Shown: piece after piece, positions 45,636-54,072 of the stretch | Numbering within the stretch: position 1 is the stretch's first letter | Layout: every line of letters starts with the position of its first letter | NCBI GenBank assembly: GCA_964410125.1 | Contig: CAYPGQ010000007.1 | Coordinates: forward strand, 1-64,000 | Source: G020348385 sp964410125 | GTDB taxonomy: Bacteria; Acidobacteriota; Aminicenantia; Aminicenantales; Aminicenantaceae | Length of the DNA: 64,000 nucleotides | Direction of reading: 5' to 3' | The notes under the pieces: model-generated | What the model was told of the DNA's origin: nothing | Databases searched by the model: none | Seen by the model: only the letters and a program-made list of their open reading frames with translations | Program-made: the position numbers and the translations under genes

Positions 45636-46980
45636 GGTTCTTCTCCCGATTAGTTGAGATATAGACTGAAATAAAATGCTTGAAAAATAAAGCGGACATC
45701 TGGTATCTCCAGTGGATAATAGAGATGACACGTCTCTAAATCTACATCCAAAGGAGACCGACGATGTCCTCACTGAGTATAACACACTATTTCCCCTTTC
45801 TGCGAATCCGTATTCTCCGACAGCGGGTATCCTGCGATGCCCGGAAGGCTTACTTGAAAGCGGTACCGGACAAACGATTCCGGCCTCGCTGCCATATCTG
45901 TGGGAGGCCGGCTGCTGGGATTCACAGCCAGGAAAAACGGTGGATCCGGGACATGGATTTTGGGCAGACACGGCTCTGGATACTCTGCCATTACCGGAAG
46001 GTCGTTTGTTCCCACTGCCAAAAGATTCCCATCGAAGAGCTCGAACTTTTCGACCCTTACATGCGGGTGACAAAGAGACTGGCGCGCTATATTTACGAGC
46101 TCTGCAAGATTATGACTGTCCAGGAGGTGGCTCGTCATCTGGGATTGGACTGGAAAACCATCAAGGCTGTCGATCAGAAGTTTCTGGAGAGAGACTACGG
46201 GGAGACCGATTATCAAGGGCTTCGTATCCTGGCCATAGACGAGATATCCATCCGCAAAGGCCACCGCTACCTGACAGTGGTCCTCGACTACGAGACCGGG
46301 CGAGTGGTCTGGGTGGGCAAAGACAGAAAAGCCCGGACACTCTGGAGATTCTTCTCGAGCATGACTGCCAAAGAGAGAAAACACTTGGAAGCCGTGGTGA
46401 TGGACATGTGGGATCCCTATATTTTGGCCATACAGAGCAAGGTTCCTCATGTCAAGATCGTCTTCGATCTCTTCCATGTGGTATCCCAATTCAACAAGGT
46501 CATTGATAAAGTGCGTAACAGCGAATACCGGAAAGCCTCCCAGGACAACAAAGACATCTTCAAGGGCACCAAATATCTTTTGCTGAAGAATCGGAGGAAT
46601 ATCCGAAAGCCTAAAGACAGGGAGCACCTCGAAGAGTTGCTCCAGTTGAACAAAGTCATCAATACGGTGATGATCCTCAAGGACAAACTCAAACACATCT
46701 GGAGCTACCGGTCCCGGACATGGGCAGAGAAGGCCCTTGAGGAGTTGTGTGTGCTGGCACAGGCCGTTGACCATCCGGAGGTGACAAGGTTTGTAAAAAC
46801 CTTGCGGCGTTACCAGTATGGCATCCTGAATCACTGTGAATATCCGATTCATACAGGCAAGCTGGAAGGAGTCAATAACAAGATCAAAGTGATTAAGCGA
46901 AAAGCTTATGGCTTCCATGATCTGCGTTACTTTTCCTTAAAGATCATCCAAGCTTTTATCAACTAAATGGGAGAAGAACC
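45636..46980 (+). mobile_element. Complete ISL3-family insertion sequence
   Basis: 1345 bp. The terminal inverted repeats begin GGTTCTTCTCCC on both ends and extend over 22 bases with 2 mismatches. An 8-base direct duplication GAATTTTT flanks it (45628-45635 and 46981-46988), as expected for ISL3. One full-length transposase is inside. The intact ends and target duplication show a recent insertion. Confidence 0.95.
45764..46966 (+). CDS. ISL3 family transposase
   Basis: A 400-residue DDE transposase. N-terminal zinc-finger cysteines (CHICGRP; VVCSHCQ), a helix-turn-helix (VQEVARHLGLDWKTIKAVD) and the catalytic domain with Asp in LAIDEISIRKGHRYLTVV, Asp in VMDMWDPY and Glu in KLEGVNNKIKVIKRKAYG. 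AAGGAG precedes the ATG. The length is normal and no frame damage is visible, so the element is probably active. Confidence 0.95.
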   Translation: MSSLSITHYFPFLRIRILRQRVSCDARKAYLKAVPDKRFRPRCHICGRPAAGIHSQEKRWIRDMDFGQTRLWILCHYRKVVCSHCQKIPIEELELFDPYMRVTKRLARYIYELCKIMTVQEVARHLGLDWKTIKAVDQKFLERDYGETDYQGLRILAIDEISIRKGHRYLTVVLDYETGRVVWVGKDRKARTLWRFFSSMTAKERKHLEAVVMDMWDPYILAIQSKVPHVKIVFDLFHVVSQFNKVIDKVRNSEYRKASQDNKDIFKGTKYLLLKNRRNIRKPKDREHLEELLQLNKVINTVMILKDKLKHIWSYRSRTWAEKALEELCVLAQAVDHPEVTRFVKTLRRYQYGILNHCEYPIHTGKLEGVNNKIKVIKRKAYGFHDLRYFSLKIIQAFIN

Positions 46981-47419
46981 GAATTTTTAGACTTTTTAAG
47001 ATTGGCAGATATTCTGAGTCAATGAATTTATTTGGAAGAGTTCTAAAGGCTAAAAAAGAACAACTATTCATTACTTTATTTGCGGTGTTCATCCTTCTAA
47101 CTGTTGCGTCATGTTTGCTCTACTATGTTGAAAATGAAGCTCAACCAGAATCTTTTTCAAGTATTCCTTCAACAATGTGGTGGGGAGTTTCAGCATTGAC
47201 AACAGTCGGATATGGGGACATGTATCCAATCACACCAATAGGAAAATTACTAGGAGCAATTATCAGCCTTTTGGGGATAGGTCTTTTTGCTATGCCTACA
47301 GGAATTCTAAGTGCTGGTTTTGTTGAAGAGATTAGGAAGAAAAGAGAGCCAGTGAAGACGTGTCCTAATTGCGGGAATAAATTAGAATAACCATATTAAG
47401 TAATAGGTAGGAGGTATAT

Positions 47420-48178
47420 ATGGAAAAAGAACTTAAGAAACAACTTAGGAAGTATTCTAAGATATTCATTGATGCACAAGAACAAGGGAAGAAAGAAGCA
47501 GATATTGTTATGTATCTTGTACAGTTCTTTCAGAGCGTACTAGGCTATAGCATCTTTGATGAGATAAGCAAAGAGTACCAGATTAAAGGAAAGTACTGTG
47601 ATATTGCACTGAAGATTAAAGGCGAGGTTGGTTTGTTGGTTGAAGCTAAGCAACCAGGTATAAGATTAGTGAAAAAGCACATAGAGCAGGCTGAAATATA
47701 TGGAATGAGAAGCGGGATAAAATGGGTGCTCCTTACCAACGGTTGTTAGTGGAGGTTATTCCATTTGAGTTATGATGATTCAGAGGGAATAGAAAGTACC
47801 CTGGTATTCGGCACAGATTTAGTGAGGAGTTTTAAAGAGAAGCCTAAAGATGTGGTTGAGAAATTTATGCTGCTCCACAAACGAAACTTCATGAAGGGCG
47901 AATTAGATAAATACTTCAAAAAGAAAACAATGCTAATCCCTGAGTCACTAGCAAAAGCATTGTTTACTGAGGAGGTTTTAAGGGCTATTAGAAGAGAGGT
48001 AAACAAAGGAGCAGAGGTTAAGGTTGGGATTGACGATATAGTAAAGGCATTAAAGATTCTTTTGGATAAAGAAGTCTTAGCCGATATGGTGATAAAGGTT
48101 AGAAAGACTAGGAAGGTTACTAAGAGGAAGGCGACCAAAAGAAAACCTGCTCATCAGAAAGAAAGAATGAAAAGTTGA
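47420..48178 (+). pseudogene. HSDR_N-type (PD-(D/E)XK-like) protein with an in-frame TAG
   Basis: A perfect AGGAGG lies 5 bases before the ATG. The frame runs 109 codons to LLTNGC, meets TAG (47747-47749) and continues in the same frame as WRLFHLSYDDSEG to a TGA at 48178. Together these are about 251 residues matching the N-terminal domain of type I restriction R subunits or standalone HSDR_N proteins (nuclease motif CDIALKIKGEVGLLVEAK). The stop falls inside the conserved TNG-xxWxLFH motif. It is probably a nonsense mutation; readthrough cannot be excluded. Confidence 0.8.
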
Positions 48179-48211
48179 GAGGTGATTTTCCATTGTATCA
48201 AAGGTTTTAAA

Positions 48212-49597
48212 ATGGATTTGGATTTTGAAAAGCTAGAGTTAATTACAGAAAGCCGTGATTTTCATAAGTTGATTGGTGAATGTGAATCTAATTTTTTTGA
48301 CTGTAAAAAAGTAAAGTATGACCTCTCAGATGACCAACAAAAGTATGAATTAGCGAAAGATGTTTCCTCCTTTGCAAATGCGAAAGGTGGATATGTTTTT
48401 ATAGGTATAAAAACTAAAAGAAGTGATAGTCGGCATTGTGACCAAATAAGGAAAATCCGTCCATTTGAACAAGATTCATGTAATCCAGACCAGTATTTAG
48501 ATGTAATTGGAAAATGGATATATCCAAAGCCTAAAGATGTTGAAGCAAGATGGTATCTAGTAGATGAAAACACACAAAAAGGAATTTTTGTAATTAAGAT
48601 ACCTCCACAGAAGAAAGACCTAAAGCCTTTTTTAATAACACACACACCTAAAGAATCTGGCGGATTTGGGACGGTTTTATTTGGGTACTGTGAGAGAAAA
48701 CAAGATAGAAATGACCCAAAAACAGTAGAAGAATTGCAACTGTTGTTGAGGGATGGAATCAACTTTAGCGACAATCTAGAATCTAGATTCCAAGCAATTG
48801 AAGCAAACCAACAGACCATATTGAAACTTTTCTCACCTCCAGAAAAGAAAAAGGTAAAGTTTGAGGACGTGATAAAGGTAGATGAAAGAATTGAAATAGC
48901 ACTACAGGATGTCGGTTTGAATCAAAAAAGAGCAATGATTTTGAGTGCTTATCCTGAATATGTTATGCAGCTTAGGACTATATTTAGTTCAGACCCAAAA
49001 AGCATTAAGCAAATGCTCGAATATCCTCCAACCATTAGGAGCAGTGGGTTTGATTTGAGGACATTAGATAGAGCGAGCATAATTAGCGGAAAATTTTGTA
49101 GGGTAACAAATGGTGATAGGAAAGTTATTGACCTTTATGAAGATGGTGCATTAATTGCAGGATTCAAAGCAGATGGGGATTATTTGTGTTGGGCAATGAA
49201 AGGGCTAAAAATAAATCCAGTTGTTTTAATAGAATCAGTTTATACCTTTGTTTTATTTTATGAACTGGTTATAGAAGACATGGATACAAAACCTAAGATA
49301 GTTACTTTCAAGGTAGACTTGCACAATTTCCATTTGGACGATAAAAAGAATTATTTAGTTCCTTACGGATTAAATACCATAGCACAAATATTTGATGATG
49401 AGAAAAAGATAGCAAGAGATAATAATTGGAGCAAGAATATTGATGTAGATATTGAGAAATTTGAGGTTGCATCTATCGCTTATAAGATAGTTGAAAGAAT
49501 TTATTTATACTTTGGTTTTGAAGTAGAAAAGATTCCATTTACAAAAGAAGTTGAAGGGGAAAGGGTTGTTGATATAGAGCAGATAAAACCAATATAG
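48212..49597 (+). CDS. AlbA_2 (Schlafen-type) domain protein
   Basis: 461 residues. The N-terminal AlbA_2 / divergent AAA_4 domain (about 20-170) shows EFF-DCKK, DVSSFANAKGGYVFIGIKTK and later FLITHTPKESGGFGTV. The C-terminal 250 residues are of unknown fold. Proteins with this domain bind nucleic acids and are frequent in defence islands and as regulators. AAAGG lies 7 bases before the ATG at 48212. It follows the broken HSDR_N gene by 33 bases, so the two were probably one operon. Confidence 0.8.
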   Translation: MDLDFEKLELITESRDFHKLIGECESNFFDCKKVKYDLSDDQQKYELAKDVSSFANAKGGYVFIGIKTKRSDSRHCDQIRKIRPFEQDSCNPDQYLDVIGKWIYPKPKDVEARWYLVDENTQKGIFVIKIPPQKKDLKPFLITHTPKESGGFGTVLFGYCERKQDRNDPKTVEELQLLLRDGINFSDNLESRFQAIEANQQTILKLFSPPEKKKVKFEDVIKVDERIEIALQDVGLNQKRAMILSAYPEYVMQLRTIFSSDPKSIKQMLEYPPTIRSSGFDLRTLDRASIISGKFCRVTNGDRKVIDLYEDGALIAGFKADGDYLCWAMKGLKINPVVLIESVYTFVLFYELVIEDMDTKPKIVTFKVDLHNFHLDDKKNYLVPYGLNTIAQIFDDEKKIARDNNWSKNIDVDIEKFEVASIAYKIVERIYLYFGFEVEKIPFTKEVEGERVVDIEQIKPI

Positions 49598-49737
49598 GTC
49601 TGTCGCTATGGTTAACGAAACAATCCTAAACCTGGATAAAGCAAAACAGCCTATTTTTCTATGGAACTGTCAAAGAGCAATTTTACAGGTCTGGTTGAGG
49701 CGGATGGAAGCCAGTGATTCACATATCGTAACATAAA

Positions 49738-50592
49738 ATGAAAAAAATCCATGAACGATTGCTACAGCAAATAGCACAGCTGGCATCTGAAGGGAAATTC
49801 GGCGAAGCTGCTCATTCTGCATCACAAGAATATAGTCAAATTCCAGTCGGAATTCCTACCATGCTTAAATATATCAGTGATTTTTATGAAAAAAACGATT
49901 CCACTAATCAAGAAATTGCTGAAGCCAGAGATTACTTTTGCAAAATGTTTATTGTGGTTTATCGAGAGACGAAAAAGTGCAATCCAAGCTTGTCTACAAC
50001 ATTCATAAGTTCTTTCATTGATGACTTTCCCAATGTTGATGGCTCATTATTACTGCCTCGCTGGAATTCATTAGCACAAGCATCTCTGGCTTTTAAATCC
50101 GTTGCTAATTCAGGAGATTATTTACTTATATGGCAACAATCTTCTAGACTTTTTCTAGCTTACAATGAATTTCTCAATGGCCTTTTGGGATTTCTCATTG
50201 TTGCTTGGAGATGTGTAGAGAACAAAAAAATAAATCCGAATGTGTTTTATTCTCCGTACGGAGCAAAAGCCAAACAATTTTAGGACCTCACTGGCGGCGA
50301 GAATGGAGTTTTTTATTTATATCATCGAATTATAAAACCTAAACTAAGGAACGCGATAGCACATGAAACCGCATGGCCTGATAGAGATGCTGGGAAAGTT
50401 CAATATTCAGATGGACGCCCTAAAAAAGAGTATGAAATGGATTTTATTGAATTTTTGACTCTCACTACTCTTGGTACACATGTTGGCAGTGCTTATATAG
50501 CGGCAATTGCTGCTGTAATAGTTTTAGAAGAGGGAGACGAAAACGAAAAATCATTGCTACCTCCTCATTTAATAAAGCTTTTTAGGCATTAA
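49738..50592 (+). pseudogene. HEPN-like protein with an in-frame TAG
   Basis: 181 codons end at TAG (50281-50283); the same frame then continues 102 codons (DLTGGENGVFYLYHRIIK ... LRNAIAHETAW ... LIKLFRH) to TAA at 50592. The second part carries RNAIAHE, the Rx4H motif of HEPN ribonucleases, so the active site lies after the stop. HEPN proteins of this length are typical of abortive infection or toxin systems. No other damage is seen. There is no strong ribosome site at 49738. Confidence 0.7.
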
Positions 50593-51115
50593 ATGTAACA
50601 ATAGCAAGTTTTATGAGAGGTTCTGTGTTTAGTACAAATAAATTTTAACAACTCATTGAATTTCCTAAATTTTGAGTGATTCGAGTGGAAACCATTAACA
50701 TTTAGCCCTGGCTTCCAAACTCTGAAAAGTGAGTTAAAATTGGGGGTTCTTAACCACCAAACTACAAATCCGAGTCCTGCCCGAGGAGACAGCTTTTTTT
50801 GGGGGGGTATCTGAAACTTTCTTTAAACTGTAAGTATGGGTTTTCAACTAAAAATTGTTACATATGGGAATAGGTTTACTCTTGCATTGAATCACATTCT
50901 CCTTTGTGATATAAGACGAAATGTCAAAGCTTGGGAACAAGATGATTTCAGCTAGGCGGGTAAAATTTCTATTCAAACTAAAAGGCAAACTTTTATCCAA
51001 GTATCTATAAATAAAAAGGAGGGATTTATAGCTGAACTAATCCCAGAAGAAAAAGAGAAAACCTATGCTGAGGAAAAGGCCCGATTGGAAGCACAGGAAG
51101 AAATGAGATATTAGA
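50593..51115. other. Gene-free stretch with small remnants
   Basis: It contains the tRNA-Asn fragment T2. A frame at 51010-51114 reads KKEGFIAELIPEEKEKTY and EEKARLEAQEEMRY before TAG; without a start it looks like the C-terminal piece of a lost gene. Confidence 0.4.
50749..50788 (+). pseudogene. tRNA-Asn 3' end, copy T2
   Basis: TTAACCACC, then ACTACAAATC and CGAGTCCTGCCCGAGGAG match the 3' half of tRNA-Asn. Same strand as T0 and T1. T1 and T2 bracket the 5.8-kb block with the channel, HSDR_N, AlbA_2 and HEPN genes. Confidence 0.65.
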
Positions 51116-52228
51116 ATGAAAATAATTGCTCAAAATGAAGATTTCAAGCATCAGATAAAGAATTTATATAAATTTTATAAATCCATTTTATTTAATAAAA
51201 TCGGAAAAGAACCAAAATTTACAGTTGAAGTTACCTCAGACTTTAAAAAAGATTATTATAATGAATGCTCAAAGAGAGAAAGAGAAATTCTTGATAGAGT
51301 AGGTATTCCTGAACTTAATGGGGTTGTTATAATGCCCCAAACTGAGGACCTTCATTTTATAATATTGATTTCGTCTAAATCGTTTGAAAATAATCAAATC
51401 ATTCATACTGCAATTCATGAATTTACTCACTTATATGATTATTTTCAATATTTCTTAGAGAATGGAAATTTAGAAATAAGAAGTGAAGAGGAAAAAGAAT
51501 CAAAGTATTATTATGAATTCTATCATTGGTCAGAATATCATGCTAAGAGATTGGGAACTTATTTTTTTTCAATTCTAGAATGGCATAGAGTTAGCGGAGA
51601 AAATCCTCCACCTGACAACATATATTCTTTTCAGCATGTGGAATTTTATACAAGAAATATTGTAGAGAAAATAAATAATTCCAATGATGCTTTAATTACA
51701 AAGTCACAGGATTCAAACGATATATTTTGGGATGTATATCAAGAGTTGATGTCATATTTTGGCAGGTTAAGTGTATTTCAAGCAAAGGATTTAAATAAAT
51801 ATCCAGACAGAGATTTTCCCGAAGAACTTTTAAAAGAAGTGTTTGGACCAAAGATAATTGAAATGTATCATCTTCTTCTAAGAATGGATTCATATGAATC
51901 TGCAATAAGAAATCTACTTGAATTTAAGAAACTTAAAGCTTTAATCATATCAAAAATAAACCAAAGAACATTTTTTAGGCCTAATTGGTTTGATGAACTT
52001 AGATGGTCTTTATTATATAAGGAGGGGATTATGAAGGATGATATGAAATTTAAAATTCCATCTATTGAAAAGGTTACCAAAATTCAGATGCCTGAACTCC
52101 CAAAATTTAAAACAGTATGGGAAGACATAATTCCATTATTAAAAATGATAGCAAGGAATACTGATGAGATAAAAAAAGATTTAAAGGATATAAAAATTAC
52201 ATTTGGAGAAATGAAGAAAAAAAGCTAG
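51116..52228 (+). CDS. Putative HEXXH zinc metallopeptidase
   Basis: A 370-residue cytoplasmic protein. Residues 101-105 are HEFTH within IHTAIHEFTHLYDYF, a zinc-binding HEXXH helix. Glu140 in HWSEYHAKRLG is well placed as third ligand, as in ImmA/IrrE-like or other short gluzincins. The C-terminal part (about 245-370) is helical with a coiled-coil end (IARNTDEIKKDLKDI). I know no named family. It starts directly after a remnant stop, lacks a strong site and lies 67 bases before the reverse transcriptase. A role in defence, for example by protein cleavage, is inference from the surroundings. Confidence 0.65.
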   Translation: MKIIAQNEDFKHQIKNLYKFYKSILFNKIGKEPKFTVEVTSDFKKDYYNECSKREREILDRVGIPELNGVVIMPQTEDLHFIILISSKSFENNQIIHTAIHEFTHLYDYFQYFLENGNLEIRSEEEKESKYYYEFYHWSEYHAKRLGTYFFSILEWHRVSGENPPPDNIYSFQHVEFYTRNIVEKINNSNDALITKSQDSNDIFWDVYQELMSYFGRLSVFQAKDLNKYPDRDFPEELLKEVFGPKIIEMYHLLLRMDSYESAIRNLLEFKKLKALIISKINQRTFFRPNWFDELRWSLLYKEGIMKDDMKFKIPSIEKVTKIQMPELPKFKTVWEDIIPLLKMIARNTDEIKKDLKDIKITFGEMKKKS

Positions 52229-52295
52229 GAAAAGTCCAATTTAATATCTAGATAGAGACATTAGAAACTAAAGGCCCTAAAGCCCTGCTTCCCGA

Positions 52296-53936
52296 ATGAA
52301 GCCAATGCGTCGAATTTATAAAACTAAAATTGAGATTTGTTTTGACCGTCTTTTAACTGATGCTGAAAATGATTTTTTCCCAGACCCTATAAATTACAGA
52401 GACCTAAGACTTTATAAAAAAGAAATTGTTGCTCATGTAATTGCTGACCTAAAGAGAACTTTTCATGCTCAGGAAGTTTTTCATTCAAATTATCCTTACT
52501 CTGATGGTGATGTGCCAAAAAGCAACTTTGTTATAAGACATGCAATCTGTATGCATCCCATTGATAGAATTATATACAATTACATAGTCCATCGCTTAAT
52601 TCCATTTATAGAGCCTAAGGTATCAAAAGCACGATATAGTCACCGCGTTGAGAAGAAAAATTTTAAGAGGAAATACATATTTGGAAAAAGATGGATAAAA
52701 AATTGGCTCGATTTTAGAAATGACATAAAAGCCTTTTTTGAAGAGAATAAAGAATTCAACTATTTAGTTTCAACTGATATTGCAGGATACTTTGAATACA
52801 TACATCTTGTTGATTTTAGAAAGCAAATAATCGAGTTGTGCCCGAAAGGGAGTGAAAGGGATATTATTGACTTATTATATAAATTTTTAAAAAATTTTTC
52901 TCCATCACATTCAGGTGTAAGTGATTCAGGTATCCCACAAAATTATGATTCTTCGTCATATTTGACAAGTGCTTTTCTTGATTTTTTAGACAAAGATTTA
53001 GAAAGAAATGGATACAATCTTTTTAGGTATGTCGATGATATAAAAGTAGCATGCAGAGATATGAAAGAAGCAAGAAAAGTCATAATTCATATTATTCGTT
53101 CTTTACGCCGCTATAACTTAAATCTTTCAACAATAAAAACTGAAATCTGGCATAAAAAAAGTCTTGAATTCAAAGATTTCACACAAGAATTCCCTGAAAT
53201 TTTAGATTTAGCAAACAAAGCAGTCAATGAAAGAAAAATCGATCAGATAAATGAGTATCTTCCCATTCTTATAAAAGACATAAAAGAACTGACAAAGAGT
53301 AGAAAGAAAGATTTTAATGAGAGACTTTTCAGGGCTTATATTTGGCGAATTGTGAAATTCTATTGGTTTAAAGAAATAAATAAAGTCAATTTAAAGTCAA
53401 TAGGCAAAAAATGTTTGGCTTTTATGGAAATATATCCAGGCAGGTCAGACACGTTTTTGAAATTTCTTTTATTAGAAAAAGACTATAAATATGTTCAAGA
53501 CGGAATATTGAAAATTATGAAAGACTGTGTTTATCCATGGCAAGAAATGCATATGTGGAGCTTGTTAATTAAGGCTTCAAAGATAAAAAATGATGAGCTC
53601 TTCGTTTTAGCAAGGGACCGGGTTAGAGATACCAATCCGTATTTTGAGGCAGCCAGAAATTATGCAATTCTTTTTTTAGGTAAACACGGAGATTATCAGG
53701 ACAGGCAAAATATTCAATCACTCTATAATCAAACTCAGTCGTTTTTTACAAAAAGATGTATTCTTATTGCCATTCAGGAATATTCTGAAAAAATGCAAAT
53801 ATACAACAGGATAATGAATTACGAAGACGACATGCTACTAAAAAGTTTAGTTGCTTATCTTAAGCAAAGAAAAGACCCTGAATATGTTTATGAAGATAAA
53901 AGAATCGGTTCAATTGAAGCAATAGAATATTGGTAG
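52296..53936 (+). CDS. Reverse transcriptase of the Abi/unknown-group (defence) type
   Basis: 546 residues. The reverse transcriptase core spans about 45-290: motif A STDIAGYFEYI (Asp161), motif B GIPQ-YDSSSYLTSAFLDFLD (212-231) and motif C FRYVDDIKV (Asp247, Asp248). All catalytic aspartates are present. The C-terminal 250 residues are helical repeats without a maturase, nuclease or primase motif. This layout is that of Abi or UG/DRT phage-defence enzymes rather than group II introns or retrons; the exact class cannot be set by eye. It starts within a repeat-like motif (CCCTGCTTCCCGAATGAAG) and has no clear ribosome site. The next gene follows after a hairpin. Confidence 0.85.
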   Translation: MKPMRRIYKTKIEICFDRLLTDAENDFFPDPINYRDLRLYKKEIVAHVIADLKRTFHAQEVFHSNYPYSDGDVPKSNFVIRHAICMHPIDRIIYNYIVHRLIPFIEPKVSKARYSHRVEKKNFKRKYIFGKRWIKNWLDFRNDIKAFFEENKEFNYLVSTDIAGYFEYIHLVDFRKQIIELCPKGSERDIIDLLYKFLKNFSPSHSGVSDSGIPQNYDSSSYLTSAFLDFLDKDLERNGYNLFRYVDDIKVACRDMKEARKVIIHIIRSLRRYNLNLSTIKTEIWHKKSLEFKDFTQEFPEILDLANKAVNERKIDQINEYLPILIKDIKELTKSRKKDFNERLFRAYIWRIVKFYWFKEINKVNLKSIGKKCLAFMEIYPGRSDTFLKFLLLEKDYKYVQDGILKIMKDCVYPWQEMHMWSLLIKASKIKNDELFVLARDRVRDTNPYFEAARNYAILFLGKHGDYQDRQNIQSLYNQTQSFFTKRCILIAIQEYSEKMQIYNRIMNYEDDMLLKSLVAYLKQRKDPEYVYEDKRIGSIEAIEYW

Positions 53937-53999
53937 ATTGAAATAGTTTTTTCTGTATTGGGCGTGAGTGTTTGAAGTTATCAAATAGTCGAGGCGAGT

Positions 54000-54030
54000 G
54001 GAAGCCAAAGACCCTGATGCCCTGGCTTCC
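54000..54030. repeat. GGAAGCCA / TGGCTTCC hairpin, copy 1
   Basis: Eight-base arms (54000-54007, 54023-54030) around 15 bases. The same hairpin with similar inner sequence (ACCCTGA) is at 56021-56051, and a degenerate copy occurs at about 52273-52294. It separates gene units in the island. Confidence 0.65.
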
Positions 54031-54072
54031 CGATGGTCGTAAAAAGATTTAAGGAGTGAGAGGGAGAATCAA

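Larger units (their letters stand above)
45237..47390 (+). pseudogene. Voltage-gated potassium channel gene interrupted by an insertion sequence
   Basis: The N-terminal part (45237-45635) encodes spans S1-S4 (RTYEILEVASPGDKPSRIFD; FLRAVRLIRIF). The C-terminal part (46989-47390) continues RLFKIGRYSESM, then S5, pore with TTVGYGD (K+ filter), S6 and a zinc ribbon CPNCGNKLE. Removing 45636-46988 (element plus one copy of the duplication) restores one unbroken frame of about 266 residues across the S4 helix. A start further upstream (45141, behind GGGGGG) is possible. As it stands the channel cannot be made. Confidence 0.92.

Noticed and set aside
45770..46918. 382-codon minus-strand frame within the insertion sequence
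   Set aside because: Antisense of the ISL3 transposase; no domain and no start signal.
47420..50592. TAG as a sense codon (pyrrolysine or code change)
   Set aside because: Several intact genes (8268-10556, 13795-14163, 48212-49597, 51116-52228, 52296-53936) end naturally at TAG, a third broken gene has TAA instead, and no pyrrolysine gene is seen.
52296..53936. Group II intron or retron
   Set aside because: No maturase or HNH part, no intron RNA domain recognised around the gene, and no retron-type msr/msd inverted repeats noticed upstream.
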